From: Lachnospiraceae bacterium
Lineage (GTDB): Bacteria; Bacillota; Clostridia; Lachnospirales; Lachnospiraceae
DNA: 64,000 nt
Reading direction: 5' to 3'
Assembly (NCBI GenBank): GCA_017483735.1
Contig: JAFUVF010000023.1
Location: forward strand, 1 to 64,000
Shown: one piece after another, positions 54,925 through 63,516 of the stretch
How the letters are laid out: each line of letters begins with the position of its first letter
How positions within the stretch are numbered: position 1 is the stretch's first letter
Made by a program: the position numbers and the translations under genes
The notes under the pieces: generated by a model
Told to the model about the DNA's origin: nothing
What the model saw: the letters and a program-made list of their open reading frames with translations, nothing else
Database searches by the model: none

Positions 54925-56582
54925 ACAGCCACCTCACTTTCTTCATTATCGCCCATATAGAGCGTATTTACAAGTTTTTTAATTTCATCTTCTACTTTAT
55001 ATTGCACTTTTATGAAATGCATTGAGTTTTCGAGGGTATGAGGGCTTTCACAATCCTTATGATTTATGAAGCTCCTAAAATTATCAATCAATACTTCCTT
55101 TAATTCTTCTTCGGTTTTGGGATTTCTGATAACCCTTGCAGAAATAGGCTTTTCCTCTTTGGGTTTATTTTCTTTTGCCTCAAAAGGATTGAATATATTA
55201 CCTTTTTCATCAACGTGACAGTTAAGCCTTGATAAATCATCCCTCTGTTTTTTGGGAGCCTTTTTGTATTCTCTTATACAAGCCTCGAAAGCGTCCCGAA
55301 AGTCACAATACAGCTTATCCCTTTCTTCTACTTCTTCGGGTGTACCTCTGTCAGAGGCAGAGACACAATTAAGAAGTTTCCTGCCGTCTACTTCTACGCA
55401 TTCAACCTCATAAAAACGGCTCTTTATTGCTTTAAGCTCTTCGGGCTTGTTGCGTAAGTCGGGATAAATCTCTAATATCCATTCTTCGATGGATTTATTT
55501 CCTGTGATGATGATATATTTTCCTGTATAAAGAGGATTATCACTATTTCTTCGGTAGGTGTCTGATATTTCGTTGTCACACATATTTAACAGGTTTTCCA
55601 TAGGATAGTCATTTACTACCAATGCCTCATGTGCAGGAGTGAGCCTATCAAATTTTCCTGTCTTTCCTCCAGAGACACAATATGTTTTTAATTTAAGCCT
55701 TTCCTTAAGAGCTTTCTCTGAATTATAGGTTTTTCCGAAATCGGCAGACCCTTTTAAAAAAATGCAACATCTTACTACGTGCTTATTATCTTCGTATCGT
55801 TTATTCATTCCGTATTTGTATTGATTTTGAAAATTTTTTTTCATTTTTTTGATATTGTTATCAAAATAGAAATTCTGCGGAAGTTCCCTTTCCCACCATT
55901 CGTCGAAAGATTTACAATCATAACCTTTCTGGTAAGCTGTATTTTTAAGCATCATTAAATCTTCTCTTGTAACAGTATAGGCGTAAGCAGAGCGTATATC
56001 CATTATTTCGTCTATTGAGAGGTTCGAGAAGCACTCCGAAACATCATAGACATACTTTCCGTCAATGATAGCTCTTTTCGTTTCGTGTGTGAGATACACG
56101 ACGGACGCAGGGAAACCGCCTGCACCCTCATTGACTGTTTGCAAGGCGTCATGCAGTATTAAGCATTCATCCACAGGATTTCTGAATGCTACACCCAATT
56201 TATTTAGTATTGTGCTAACTTTTAAGGACTGATTAAGCCTAGCCACAATATGGATGTGGGGCTTCTCCAAGGCAGAGAGCCACACTCCTTCGGGCTTTTC
56301 GTCCTTGTTATGGATTATTGCAATTACTTCCATTTCGTTTTTAGAAATTTTGCGGATATGAGTTTTAAAATCCTGCAATCCCATAGGTATCTGCTCCTCA
56401 TAGCACTTAACGAGTAATGTGCGTGCATTATGAGCAGAGATATTCGTAATAGTAAAGGGATTTGACCTTATACGCTGTTTTTTCTTTTTTGATTCTGCCG
56501 TTTTCTTGTCTTTTTTGTCCGTCAAAGTGGGTTTTACGCTGTCAGAATCAATGATTTTGTTTAATTTCTCATTGTCAGCCAT
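54921..56582 (-). CDS. Rolling-circle Rep: HUH endonuclease fused to superfamily 3-like helicase
   Basis: 553 residues. The N-terminal HUH domain shows motif 1 PFTITNI (about 42-48), motif 2 HIHIV (109-113) and a motif 3 region YLTHETK (163-169), the Rep_2/pMV158-like pattern. The C-terminal domain has Walker A GSADFGKT and a Walker B-like ALVVNDY, as in superfamily 3 helicases. Rep proteins with this build are known from some bacterial plasmids and integrated elements and resemble CRESS-DNA virus Reps. It would nick the origin region to its right and replicate the excised element. Ribosome site GAGGAAAA. Confidence 0.8.
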   Translation of the reverse strand: MADNEKLNKIIDSDSVKPTLTDKKDKKTAESKKKKQRIRSNPFTITNISAHNARTLLVKCYEEQIPMGLQDFKTHIRKISKNEMEVIAIIHNKDEKPEGVWLSALEKPHIHIVARLNQSLKVSTILNKLGVAFRNPVDECLILHDALQTVNEGAGGFPASVVYLTHETKRAIIDGKYVYDVSECFSNLSIDEIMDIRSAYAYTVTREDLMMLKNTAYQKGYDCKSFDEWWERELPQNFYFDNNIKKMKKNFQNQYKYGMNKRYEDNKHVVRCCIFLKGSADFGKTYNSEKALKERLKLKTYCVSGGKTGKFDRLTPAHEALVVNDYPMENLLNMCDNEISDTYRRNSDNPLYTGKYIIITGNKSIEEWILEIYPDLRNKPEELKAIKSRFYEVECVEVDGRKLLNCVSASDRGTPEEVEERDKLYCDFRDAFEACIREYKKAPKKQRDDLSRLNCHVDEKGNIFNPFEAKENKPKEEKPISARVIRNPKTEEELKEVLIDNFRSFINHKDCESPHTLENSMHFIKVQYKVEDEIKKLVNTLYMGDNEESEVAV

Positions 56583-56756
56583 TGATTTTCCTCACTTTCT
56601 TATTTGACTTTTCAGTAATATTCAGCAAAAAGGTATGTGGTAACACAAAAAATTCAGTATTTATGCGCCTTTCAGAAACAAAAAAAACGTATTTATCAGC
56701 TTTTTCGATGTGGTAGCCCGAAACCCAGTGTTTAAGGGGCTTCCCGAGCCTCTTAC

Positions 56757-56818
56757 CACACGTGGCGACTGTTTTGCCGTGGCGACTGTTTTGCCGTAGC
56801 TTGTAGTCGCCCCGTGTG
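56757..56818. repeat. Inverted repeat enclosing two 17-base direct repeats
   Basis: CGTGGCGACTGTTTTGC occurs twice in tandem (56761-56777 and 56778-56794), followed by CGT of a third. Outer arms CACACGTGGCGACT (56757-56770) and AGTCGCCCCGTGTG (56805-56818) pair with one mismatch, so the region can form a long hairpin. The Rep binding and nicking site is a natural guess. Confidence 0.75.
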
Positions 56819-57011
56819 CCTGTATTTATGCGGGTTTACGGGGTGTCTACCACATATTTTGCCTTTTTTATATGATTTCTAAAAAGGGCAAAAAACTCTG
56901 TTTCTTGTGATTGTGCCGAGGAGCTAGGGACTCCAAAGCGCTTTTTCTTTTATTTTCATCGTGACTATATCACAATGTCCGCACCTCACAAGTGCAAAAT
57001 AATCTTTTTTT

Positions 57012-57046
57012 ATTCGTAAGTGTAATAAGTTATTACACTTACGAAT
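57012..57046. repeat. 35-base perfect palindrome
   Basis: ATTCGTAAGTGTAATAA, one G, then the exact reverse complement. It sits in AT-rich sequence between Rep and the toxin promoter. It could be an operator, a cruciform or a single-strand origin; it has a T run only at the far left. Confidence 0.8.
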
Positions 57047-57206
57047 TATAAAAATTTTATAAACTTTTTTGAGGAGGATTTATCCTGTGCGCCTTATGCA
57101 CTTTTTTATATTTCTTTTTTGATATACAATTATGTATATGAATAATCTGGGCTTTGCCACCTTATTGACCTCTGTTCTGTTCCACTTATAAAGTCCAAAC
57201 GGTATC

Positions 57207-57235
57207 TTGACGCTAAATTAGTAAAATGCTATCCT
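57207..57235 (+). promoter_or_regulatory. Promoter of the Fst-like toxin mRNA
   Basis: TTGACG (57207-57212), 17-base spacer ending TGC (extended -10), TATCCT (57230-57235). Start expected near 57242, giving a 36-base leader. Within that leader CCTTCC-GGTA-GGAAGG (57252-57267) folds over the first half of the AAGGAGG ribosome site. Confidence 0.7.
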
Positions 57236-57277
57236 ATACGAGCCGTTGAAGCCTTCCGGTAGGAAGGAGGTGGAGCC

Positions 57278-57361
57278 ATGAACGAAATAACAGCCTTTAT
57301 TATCTCTGTTTTGGCTGGTGTAGTCGCCAACTATATCAGCAAATGGCTTGACAGGGATTAG
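57278..57361 (+). CDS. Fst/par-like type I toxin peptide (27 residues)
   Basis: A short hydrophobic peptide that starts MNEITAFIISVLAGV and ends ISKWLDRD. One helix spans most of it, with the charged end after a WLD block, the build of the Fst/PepA1 toxin family that damages membranes. A very strong ribosome site AAGGAGG lies 7 bases upstream, partly inside a hairpin. The mRNA would end at the hairpin 57399-57430. A promoter of equal quality points back at it from the other side of that terminator, as in the par locus of plasmid pAD1. It would keep the mobile element in the cell by post-segregational killing. Confidence 0.72.
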   Translation: MNEITAFIISVLAGVVANYISKWLDRD

Positions 57362-57397
57362 ACGGCAAAAGCCTCGGTGTAACTAGCCGTAAATAGT

Positions 57398-57468
57398 AAA
57401 AGCCCCCGATACGCCATTATCGGGGGCTTTGTTTCGCCGTGAACGACTATAACAACCTTTGCTTTCGC
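57398..57468 (-). ncRNA. Predicted antisense antitoxin RNA (RNA II-like)
   Basis: A minus-strand promoter TTGACG (57498-57503), 17 bases ending TGC, TATTAT (57475-57480) would start an RNA near 57468 that ends at the shared terminator, about 70 bases long and without a reading frame. It overlaps the 3' end of the toxin mRNA. Short similar tracts (GCCGTTGAA and GCCGTGAA; AACTATATCA and GACTATAACA) occur in the toxin mRNA and in the antitoxin region in the same orientation, as the direct repeats of par loci do. Confidence 0.6.
57399..57430. terminator. Bidirectional terminator shared by toxin mRNA and antisense RNA
   Basis: AAAGCCCCCGATA / TATCGGGGGCTTT, 13-base perfect arms with a CGCCAT loop, a T-rich end on both strands. 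It lies between two facing promoters. Confidence 0.85.
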
Positions 57469-57474
57469 AAAATC

Positions 57475-57503
57475 ATAATAGCATTATACAACAATTTCGT
57501 CAA
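57475..57503 (-). promoter_or_regulatory. Promoter of the antisense RNA
   Basis: Minus strand TTGACG, 17-base spacer with TGC before the -10, TATTAT. Near consensus. No gene lies within reach to its left on the minus strand before the terminator, so a short RNA is the likely product. Confidence 0.7.
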
Positions 57504-57557
57504 TTATTATTTCAATCGCTTTGCAAAGTCTCTTTATAAATAGTTCTTGTCTTTTGA

Positions 57558-58745
57558 TTATACGTGCTTTCTGTAAGCTACGAAAGAAACGCCTGCGCCA
57601 AGCAGGGTTATGAGCATTATTACAAGGAAGATATTTCCATTGTCCCCTGTCTTGGGAGAGGTTGCCCTTCCGGAGCCGGAGGTAGCAATTCCACTCTTTA
57701 AGTTAGAGAAAGCTCCTTTTTCCGCATAGATTATTGCATAAGCTGAAAATCTGTCAGTCCTAAAGGTCACGGTCTTGGGGTCATCATCTATGTCGGGCAG
57801 GATGTCGGCAACACCGTTATGCACTCTTACGACTGCGAAATCATACTTATTTCCGTCTATGTCCTTTGGTGCCTGTGTCTTAAACTCCACGGGGCTTGAA
57901 AGGTTGCTGACTGTGCCTGCCGGAGAGCCGTTATTGTTTACTGCGTTTACAGTTATCTCCATAACATAGGCTACCTTTGCGCCTCTTGAAGAAGCTGTGC
58001 TTTCAAGCAGTTCCCTTGCCTTTTCTCCTACAGAGCCCTCAACAACTATCTCCGCATATTGTCCGGCAGGTATACCTGCGGCAGTATTTACCACACCCTG
58101 CGGAGTATCCACAGCCATAGAGAAGGGAGAGGTATTGCTTAACCTGCTATAGCTTTCAGCGGTTTTTCCGTCAGAGAGGAATACCGGCGTCTCTTCATCA
58201 TCAGAATCATCGTCTGAATCATCATCTGAATCATCATCCGAAACATCTTTGCTATCCGAATCGGTACTGCTGGAGGAGCTTTCTTTTAAAGGGTCGTAGT
58301 ATATTCCCCATATATGACTTCCATCACTCTCTGTGTGTACATGTATTGCAGTTGCAGAAGGAATATTGTAGCTTCTGCCATTATAACTAAACCTTAACTC
58401 TGCCGTTATACTCCCACTCGGTCCATTATTGGGACATTCCACGTCATTTAAACCAGCACTTACAAATAAAAGCTCGCCTGTTTCTGAAAAATCTATGCTA
58501 AGACTAGATGTTTCAGCATTAAAAGTAATCGAATCATCAACTGTAATAGTAGCGTTAGAATCAAATAATGTACGATTATTAAATGGTGAGCCACTTACAG
58601 TACCGTCTTGGAGATAATATTCGCCCTCATACGCTTTTACAGTTACCGTCCTCGCCTCCGCCTTTATCGGCTTATACACCGTTGCCACCGATATCACGGC
58701 AAGCAGTGAAAACAAAATCCCCTGTATTATCTTTTTAATGTTCAT
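57558..58745 (-). CDS. Secreted, wall-anchored surface protein of the mobile element
   Basis: 395 residues. A signal peptide (about 1-30) leads to a beta-rich domain (about 35-155), a flexible stalk of Ser and Asp repeats (SSSSSTDSDSKDVSDDDSD and on), a second domain (about 190-350) and a sorting-type end: SPKTGDNG, hydrophobic helix, YRKHV. SPKTG is a variant of the LPxTG signal of class A-like sortases, not of class B. AGGAGG precedes the ATG at 58745. Surface proteins in mobilisable elements may help mating-pair contact; that is inference. No known adhesin family is recognised. Confidence 0.75.
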   Translation of the reverse strand: MNIKKIIQGILFSLLAVISVATVYKPIKAEARTVTVKAYEGEYYLQDGTVSGSPFNNRTLFDSNATITVDDSITFNAETSSLSIDFSETGELLFVSAGLNDVECPNNGPSGSITAELRFSYNGRSYNIPSATAIHVHTESDGSHIWGIYYDPLKESSSSSTDSDSKDVSDDDSDDDSDDDSDDEETPVFLSDGKTAESYSRLSNTSPFSMAVDTPQGVVNTAAGIPAGQYAEIVVEGSVGEKARELLESTASSRGAKVAYVMEITVNAVNNNGSPAGTVSNLSSPVEFKTQAPKDIDGNKYDFAVVRVHNGVADILPDIDDDPKTVTFRTDRFSAYAIIYAEKGAFSNLKSGIATSGSGRATSPKTGDNGNIFLVIMLITLLGAGVSFVAYRKHV

Positions 58746-58856
58746 TTGGTTTATCCCTCCTGTGATTTTGATTATTAACAAACCACAGAAAGTTTAAACC
58801 TTTACCCCCCCTTGTCAAGGGCGGATATTTCGGATGTCGGACAAAATACCTTTATT

Positions 58857-60200
58857 TTATCTTAAATGTATTCTTTTGACAGTCCGCTTTTTAATCGTCC
58901 TTTCGATTTCCTTTATCTTTTTTTCTACCTTATTAAGCTTTTCCCTGTTATCCTCATAGCTTAAATTTAAGAGCCTGTTTCGTATCACGCCTGTCATACC
59001 CGTACTTGCAGTTATAAGGATATCATTTTCCATATCTGCAAGCTTTCCCATAAGCTTAAGCAGGATATCAACATTCTCCTCTGCCGTGTTTTCTTTTTCC
59101 TTCCGCTTATAGTAATCAAGCTGTGCCAACATAAGCTTAATGGAGACGTACTCATATCCCGTGTCATCCTCTTTTGGATAAGCTTTTTTAGGGGCATAGG
59201 GGCTTATACTGTTAAGCTCCGTATTTAATTCCTTTTTAATGCATTCATACTCCGCTTCGTCCCAGACATCAGCTTCCACAGCTTTCCGTATCCGATTTAA
59301 AAACTCCTCCCTTTTTTCGGGATTCAGCTTATATATCCTCTGTATCAGTCTGTTATGCACGGTATAAGCTGTTTTTCCAAGGTGCTTTCCGGGTATTCTG
59401 TCAATCCCCTGCCTCTTATAGCTTTTTTCGGATACCTTATATTCCTCGGGCAGATATTTATTTTCTATATCTGCAAAGGTCTTTCTCCACCTGCCTACAT
59501 TTCCCTTTTTCTTATCGTTCCAAGCGTTCACATAGCGGATAGGCTCCCTTTTCCATTGGGCTTTACCATTCCGGTCATATTTTTGATTTCCGTCTTTATC
59601 AAGCACGGGTATCTTTTCCCCGTTGTCATCAAGGGCATAGCCCCTCGGATAGGTCTTGTATTTCTGCCATGTACCGTCCTCATTAAAGCCCCTTGTCGGG
59701 GCTATTATGTGAAAATGCTCATTGTCATTTCCGTTTTTGCCTGAATGAATAGCCACCTGCACAGCCATGCCTTCATTAACAAGTGTCTGTGAAAACTCCT
59801 TTGCTACCTCATAGCGTTCTTCTTCGGACAAATGCCTATCGAAGCATACAATCCACTCCCTGTACAGCGTGGCATTTTTTCCTTTTTCAATCTTTTCCAC
59901 ATCATTCCATAGCTTTTCAGGATTAAGATATTCCTTCGGGGCATTGTCAGGAAGCATTACCCAAGATTTAACCACACCCTTTTTTGCCCTGTAGTCAGGG
60001 TTTATGCTTCCATTATCTGTATGTATCATTTCCCCTGATATGTATGCGGAGGCTTCCGTCACGGTATGGGTATATTCCTTCATCTGCTCCCCTGATATAT
60101 ACGCAGAGGCATTGAGGGAGGAATTGATACCCACAGAGCCGTCAGTTCTCCCGCTAATTCTGCTTACAACCTTTACCTCCATTCTGAAAAATCCTGCCAT
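58857..60200 (-). CDS. MobA/MobL-family relaxase
   Basis: 447 residues. ASAYISGE in the N-terminal part and EHFHIIAPTRGF (three-His HUH metal site) mark MobA/MobL relaxases, which nick the transfer origin and lead the strand into the recipient. The second half is charged and helical, usual for the family. DUF3847 and ArdC-like genes lie upstream, as in many clostridial elements. Confidence 0.9.
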   Translation of the reverse strand: MAGFFRMEVKVVSRISGRTDGSVGINSSLNASAYISGEQMKEYTHTVTEASAYISGEMIHTDNGSINPDYRAKKGVVKSWVMLPDNAPKEYLNPEKLWNDVEKIEKGKNATLYREWIVCFDRHLSEEERYEVAKEFSQTLVNEGMAVQVAIHSGKNGNDNEHFHIIAPTRGFNEDGTWQKYKTYPRGYALDDNGEKIPVLDKDGNQKYDRNGKAQWKREPIRYVNAWNDKKKGNVGRWRKTFADIENKYLPEEYKVSEKSYKRQGIDRIPGKHLGKTAYTVHNRLIQRIYKLNPEKREEFLNRIRKAVEADVWDEAEYECIKKELNTELNSISPYAPKKAYPKEDDTGYEYVSIKLMLAQLDYYKRKEKENTAEENVDILLKLMGKLADMENDILITASTGMTGVIRNRLLNLSYEDNREKLNKVEKKIKEIERTIKKRTVKRIHLR

Positions 60201-60239
60201 ATCCCCTCACTCCTTTCCCTGTTTTTGCCTTTTTCCCTG

Positions 60240-60554
60240 CTATTCCTCCGCTATATAAAGCTCTGCGTCATCCTGTGCATCCATGGATGTACCTAACTGC
60301 GCTATTGCTTTTGTATCTTTTTCCCCTAAACTGCCTTTAAGAAGCTCCCGGAGCCTTTCGGGATTGTCAAGTATATCCTCCCCCATAAGCTCTATGAGGA
60401 TATCCGCCGTATGGAATATCTTCTTATTCCGCTCCTTTCTCTCCCGTATGTCCGCCGCCTTTTTCTGTCTTGCAATTTCAAGCCTTAAAGCCTTTTCCCT
60501 CGCCTTGTTCCGTTCAAGGGCTTCCTTTAATTCATCAAGGTTTCGCCTGCTCAT
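60240..60554 (-). CDS. DUF3847 protein
   Basis: 104 residues, charged coiled coil at the N-terminus (LDELKEALERNKAREKAL) and ILIELMGEDIL in the centre, the DUF3847 pattern. The family sits directly before MobA/MobL relaxases and probably acts as an accessory mobilisation protein. It overlaps the end of the ArdC-like gene by four bases. Confidence 0.82.
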   Translation of the reverse strand: MSRRNLDELKEALERNKAREKALRLEIARQKKAADIRERKERNKKIFHTADILIELMGEDILDNPERLRELLKGSLGEKDTKAIAQLGTSMDAQDDAELYIAEE

Positions 60555-61546
60555 TTTTTAATCCTCCGTTTCTTTGTTTTTGTGGTTTTTAAGGTTTCTT
60601 TTTTATTATCAGCCTCTTTTGTCTTGTACCTTTCGGGGTGCATTTCCTTAAGCTTTTTCTCTATGTTATCTATCATCTTGTCTGCGGTAAGCCTTATGGT
60701 ATTTAACGAAGCCCTAAGCTCTTTTACCTCTTTCCCTGAACTCCACCCTGCTATATACCCGAAGCTGTATTCAGACGTATCTATATCAAAATGCTTACAT
60801 ACCGTATATGCCACACTTTCCGCCTCCACCTCTTTAGTCCGCCTGTCCTTTTGGATATCCTCTACACCCTCGATATGCACACCGTCCGTATCGTGAAGCA
60901 TGGAATGGGCTTCCTCATGTATCAGGGTCTTTATCTCCTGCATTGGGGATATGTTATCCTTAAGAACAATTTTTTTATCAGAGGGAGAATAAAAACCCTT
61001 TGCCCCTCCTTTAATCTTCCCTCTTTCCACAGGCACTATGGATATGTCCTCCAAAGCAGATATAAATTCTGTATATCCGTCAACTTCCCCCGAAAGCTCG
61101 TCAACACATATAGACGGAAGCTCTTCCCCTTCTGTCTGTGAGATATCAAAGACCTTTACAGGTCTAAAGCTCATAAGGTTTATCTCTTCCTCCGTCTTTA
61201 ATATCCTGCCCTCGGCATTTTTGACCTTTTCTCCATTTTCATCAATCACATCCCTAAGTACCTTTTTCTTGTATGGATTTGGTGCAAGTATGCTTATCCC
61301 GTGCTCCCCCTTTTTGACATTCCTTTTAAATTTAATCTGCCAATCTCTGTATCCTGCTATATAGGAAGCCTCCGGCATCTGCATGGCAATTAACAGGCAG
61401 TTATTGAAACTATAACTATGAAATTTACTCAAAGTATCAAGGTATTTCTTATACCGTTTACCTTCAAAAAGCTCCTCTATTCCTGCTTCAAGCTGTTTAA
61501 TGATTTCTTCGGTCTTTGATTTTACTTTGTTTGTATTATCCACCAT
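60551..61546 (-). CDS. ArdC-like antirestriction protein with metallopeptidase motif
   Basis: 331 residues. The N-terminal ArdC-like single-strand DNA binding domain (FHSYSFNNCLLIAMQMP, YRDWQIKFKRNVKKGEHG) is followed by a zinc peptidase-like domain with HEEAHSMLH. ArdC proteins protect incoming plasmid DNA against restriction. A basic Lys-rich tail ends the protein. It lies between the VirD4-type ATPase and DUF3847 genes. Confidence 0.85.
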   Translation of the reverse strand: MVDNTNKVKSKTEEIIKQLEAGIEELFEGKRYKKYLDTLSKFHSYSFNNCLLIAMQMPEASYIAGYRDWQIKFKRNVKKGEHGISILAPNPYKKKVLRDVIDENGEKVKNAEGRILKTEEEINLMSFRPVKVFDISQTEGEELPSICVDELSGEVDGYTEFISALEDISIVPVERGKIKGGAKGFYSPSDKKIVLKDNISPMQEIKTLIHEEAHSMLHDTDGVHIEGVEDIQKDRRTKEVEAESVAYTVCKHFDIDTSEYSFGYIAGWSSGKEVKELRASLNTIRLTADKMIDNIEKKLKEMHPERYKTKEADNKKETLKTTKTKKRRIKK

Positions 61547-61561
61547 ACCAAAACCTCCTCA

Positions 61562-63226
61562 TCATTCATTTTCTGAAATATCCGCCCTGCTTTTCCTTAT
61601 GTCCTCCGCAATCCTTTTTAGATTTTTGTCCTTGAAATATTGGCATTTATTCAGCATATATGCTCCGTAGGGGGAAAGCAGTATACATTTGTTCATATCC
61701 GGCAAAATAAGCAAGTCCACCGACTCTATGATGTCCTTCTCCTCATAGGAATATGTATAGCTTTTCTGCTTCCCTGTGCTTATGCTTTTCTTTTTCTCTG
61801 TGTATTTCCCAAAAGCCTTTATTACCATTTCATTTGTTTCCTTTGAATCAGGCGTACTCTGTAGTATCAGCCTGTAGGAAAGATTATTCAGCATATCCTT
61901 ACAGGCTCCTTCGGGATATACCGCTTCCATAGCAGCCCAAGACTGCAAACAGCAGATAACGCTTACGCCCCGGCTCCTTCCTATCTGCAATACCTCCTGC
62001 AAGCCCTCAATCTGTCCTTCGTGGGCTATCCTGCCAAGCTCATCCAATACCATTATCACTGGACTGCTTCCCTCCTTTCGCCTTGTCATAGCGTTATTAC
62101 AGGTTCCTATTGCAAGGGAGAGAATTTTTGCATAGACATTTAAAAACTCATCCGAAATCTGGATATCTATGCTTGTTCCTTCTTCCACTATGAGAGGCGT
62201 TATCTTATCCTTGCAGTCCCCCAGAAGATACCTTAAGGTCTCATCGGTTGCGATTAGCTGAAATGCATTTCCGATATTCATGGCTATTGACGATAAGGTT
62301 TCATCTGCCGTATCATCTCCCCCGAAGGATATGAGAAGCTTGCTTATTATGGAATTTGGCTCTGTATCCTCCAGCACATCACTTATCAGGGTCGCTAAAT
62401 CTTTTGAAAGCACGAAATCCACAAGCTCCGGCAATGTACGTAAGCCTTCTTCAAGCCATCCGTACAGCATAAGCCCCATTGATACATTCCTTGGAGCTTC
62501 CGTCCAAAAGCTGTCCGATTGGCTTTTCTGCGAAGGAATTAAACTGTATACCACACGCCTTATCGCAGTCAGTACCTCATACTCCGTGCTTTCATCCGAA
62601 ATATCATACAGAAAGTCAAAGCCGCATTTTGACTTATCTCTTGGATTGAACACTTTAAGCCTTTCATCAGGAAAAAAGAACTTTTCTTCAAGCTCTCCCT
62701 TCACATCAACGACAATCCAAGTGATGTCCGCAATATCCCTTTTCTTTGGAAGATACTGTGCCAATAAACTGTCTGCTAACACCGTTGATGTCTTTCCGGA
62801 GCCGGAGCCTCCTATGACAAGGGTGTGTGAGGCTCCTTCTTTTCCGGGGATGAAACAGGCATATTTCCCCAATGCCCTGCCAAACACGATACCTTCCGGC
62901 TTTTCACATATAAGCTTTTCTGACGGCGGTTTATCCATTGCCTTTTTTCTTCCAGATGTCTGATACCTTGGGTCTGTATCGGTATTTAGCGGAAAAAGCG
63001 GGAACTCCATATATCCGTTACTCTTGGCAACAAGGTTTTTGCTCCATATATGTATTGGCAATATCAGGCAAAATACGAGTATCACGTAATAGATATCTTC
63101 ATCAATCCTTGGATTTACGGTCTTTAAGGCATAATATACAAACAGGGATAAGGGAGGTGGAATCCATAAGCCTGTATATTTAAGGTAATTCCATAGTTTT
63201 TTCAAGAGGTCATTCAGTTTATTCAT
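61562..63226 (-). CDS. VirD4/TraG-family type IV coupling ATPase
   Basis: 554 residues. Two N-terminal helices (about 15-62), Walker A GGSGSGKTSTV, Walker B VIMVLDELGRIAH and the family end (CQYFKDKNLKRIAEDI). It brings relaxase-bound DNA to the mating channel. No channel genes (VirB4, VirB6) are in the window; they may lie beyond 64 kb, or the element may be only mobilisable. The ATG at 63226 overlaps the previous gene by eight bases with GGAGG upstream. Confidence 0.9.
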   Translation of the reverse strand: MNKLNDLLKKLWNYLKYTGLWIPPPLSLFVYYALKTVNPRIDEDIYYVILVFCLILPIHIWSKNLVAKSNGYMEFPLFPLNTDTDPRYQTSGRKKAMDKPPSEKLICEKPEGIVFGRALGKYACFIPGKEGASHTLVIGGSGSGKTSTVLADSLLAQYLPKKRDIADITWIVVDVKGELEEKFFFPDERLKVFNPRDKSKCGFDFLYDISDESTEYEVLTAIRRVVYSLIPSQKSQSDSFWTEAPRNVSMGLMLYGWLEEGLRTLPELVDFVLSKDLATLISDVLEDTEPNSIISKLLISFGGDDTADETLSSIAMNIGNAFQLIATDETLRYLLGDCKDKITPLIVEEGTSIDIQISDEFLNVYAKILSLAIGTCNNAMTRRKEGSSPVIMVLDELGRIAHEGQIEGLQEVLQIGRSRGVSVICCLQSWAAMEAVYPEGACKDMLNNLSYRLILQSTPDSKETNEMVIKAFGKYTEKKKSISTGKQKSYTYSYEEKDIIESVDLLILPDMNKCILLSPYGAYMLNKCQYFKDKNLKRIAEDIRKSRADISENE

Positions 63227-63500
63227 CCTCGTTACCTCCTTCAACACCTAAATAATCAGGCATATAAAAAGGATATTTTTTTCTTAAGTATTCCTCCATT
63301 AGGCTTATATCCACATCCTGTATGCACATAGCCCTTTCCCTGTCACAGCCCAAGACTACGAGAAAATATCCCAACAGTTCATCCGGTATATGAGGATTTA
63401 TTTTTCTCCCCTTTGACGCTTTTTCAATCATCTTCCATAGTTCTTCATCCATAAATAAATCCATGTGCTCTGTGACGCAGTAAACAAAATCATTAAACAT
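63219..63500 (-). CDS. Hypothetical protein of the mobile element
   Basis: 93 residues, acidic and helical, no signal or membrane helix. No family recognised. It begins MFNDFVYCVTEHMDLF and ends GVEGGNEDE, and its stop overlaps the start of the coupling ATPase, so it is in the transfer operon. Confidence 0.65.
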   Translation of the reverse strand: MFNDFVYCVTEHMDLFMDEELWKMIEKASKGRKINPHIPDELLGYFLVVLGCDRERAMCIQDVDISLMEEYLRKKYPFYMPDYLGVEGGNEDE

Positions 63501-63516
63501 AGTTTCCTGCTCCTTT

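Larger units (their letters stand above)
56583..57206. other. Probable replication origin region of the mobile element
   Basis: 624 bases without genes between Rep and the toxin locus. It holds four copies of a TGTGGTA/TACCACA core (near 56635, 56709, 56753 and 56848), a 17-base tandem repeat inside a large inverted repeat (56757-56818) and a 35-base perfect palindrome (57012-57046). Structured repeats next to an HUH Rep gene suggest double-strand and perhaps single-strand origins. The nick site cannot be fixed from sequence. Confidence 0.6.

Noticed and set aside
58195..58300. CRISPR-like repeats
   Set aside because: The repeated GAATCATC units are in frame and encode the Asp/Ser stalk of the surface protein; there are no spacers. 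No CRISPR array was seen in the window.
57558..58745. Substrate of the class B sortase at 1887-3068
   Set aside because: The sorting-type motif is SPKTG, closer to LPxTG of other sortase classes, and the gene belongs to a separate mobile element.
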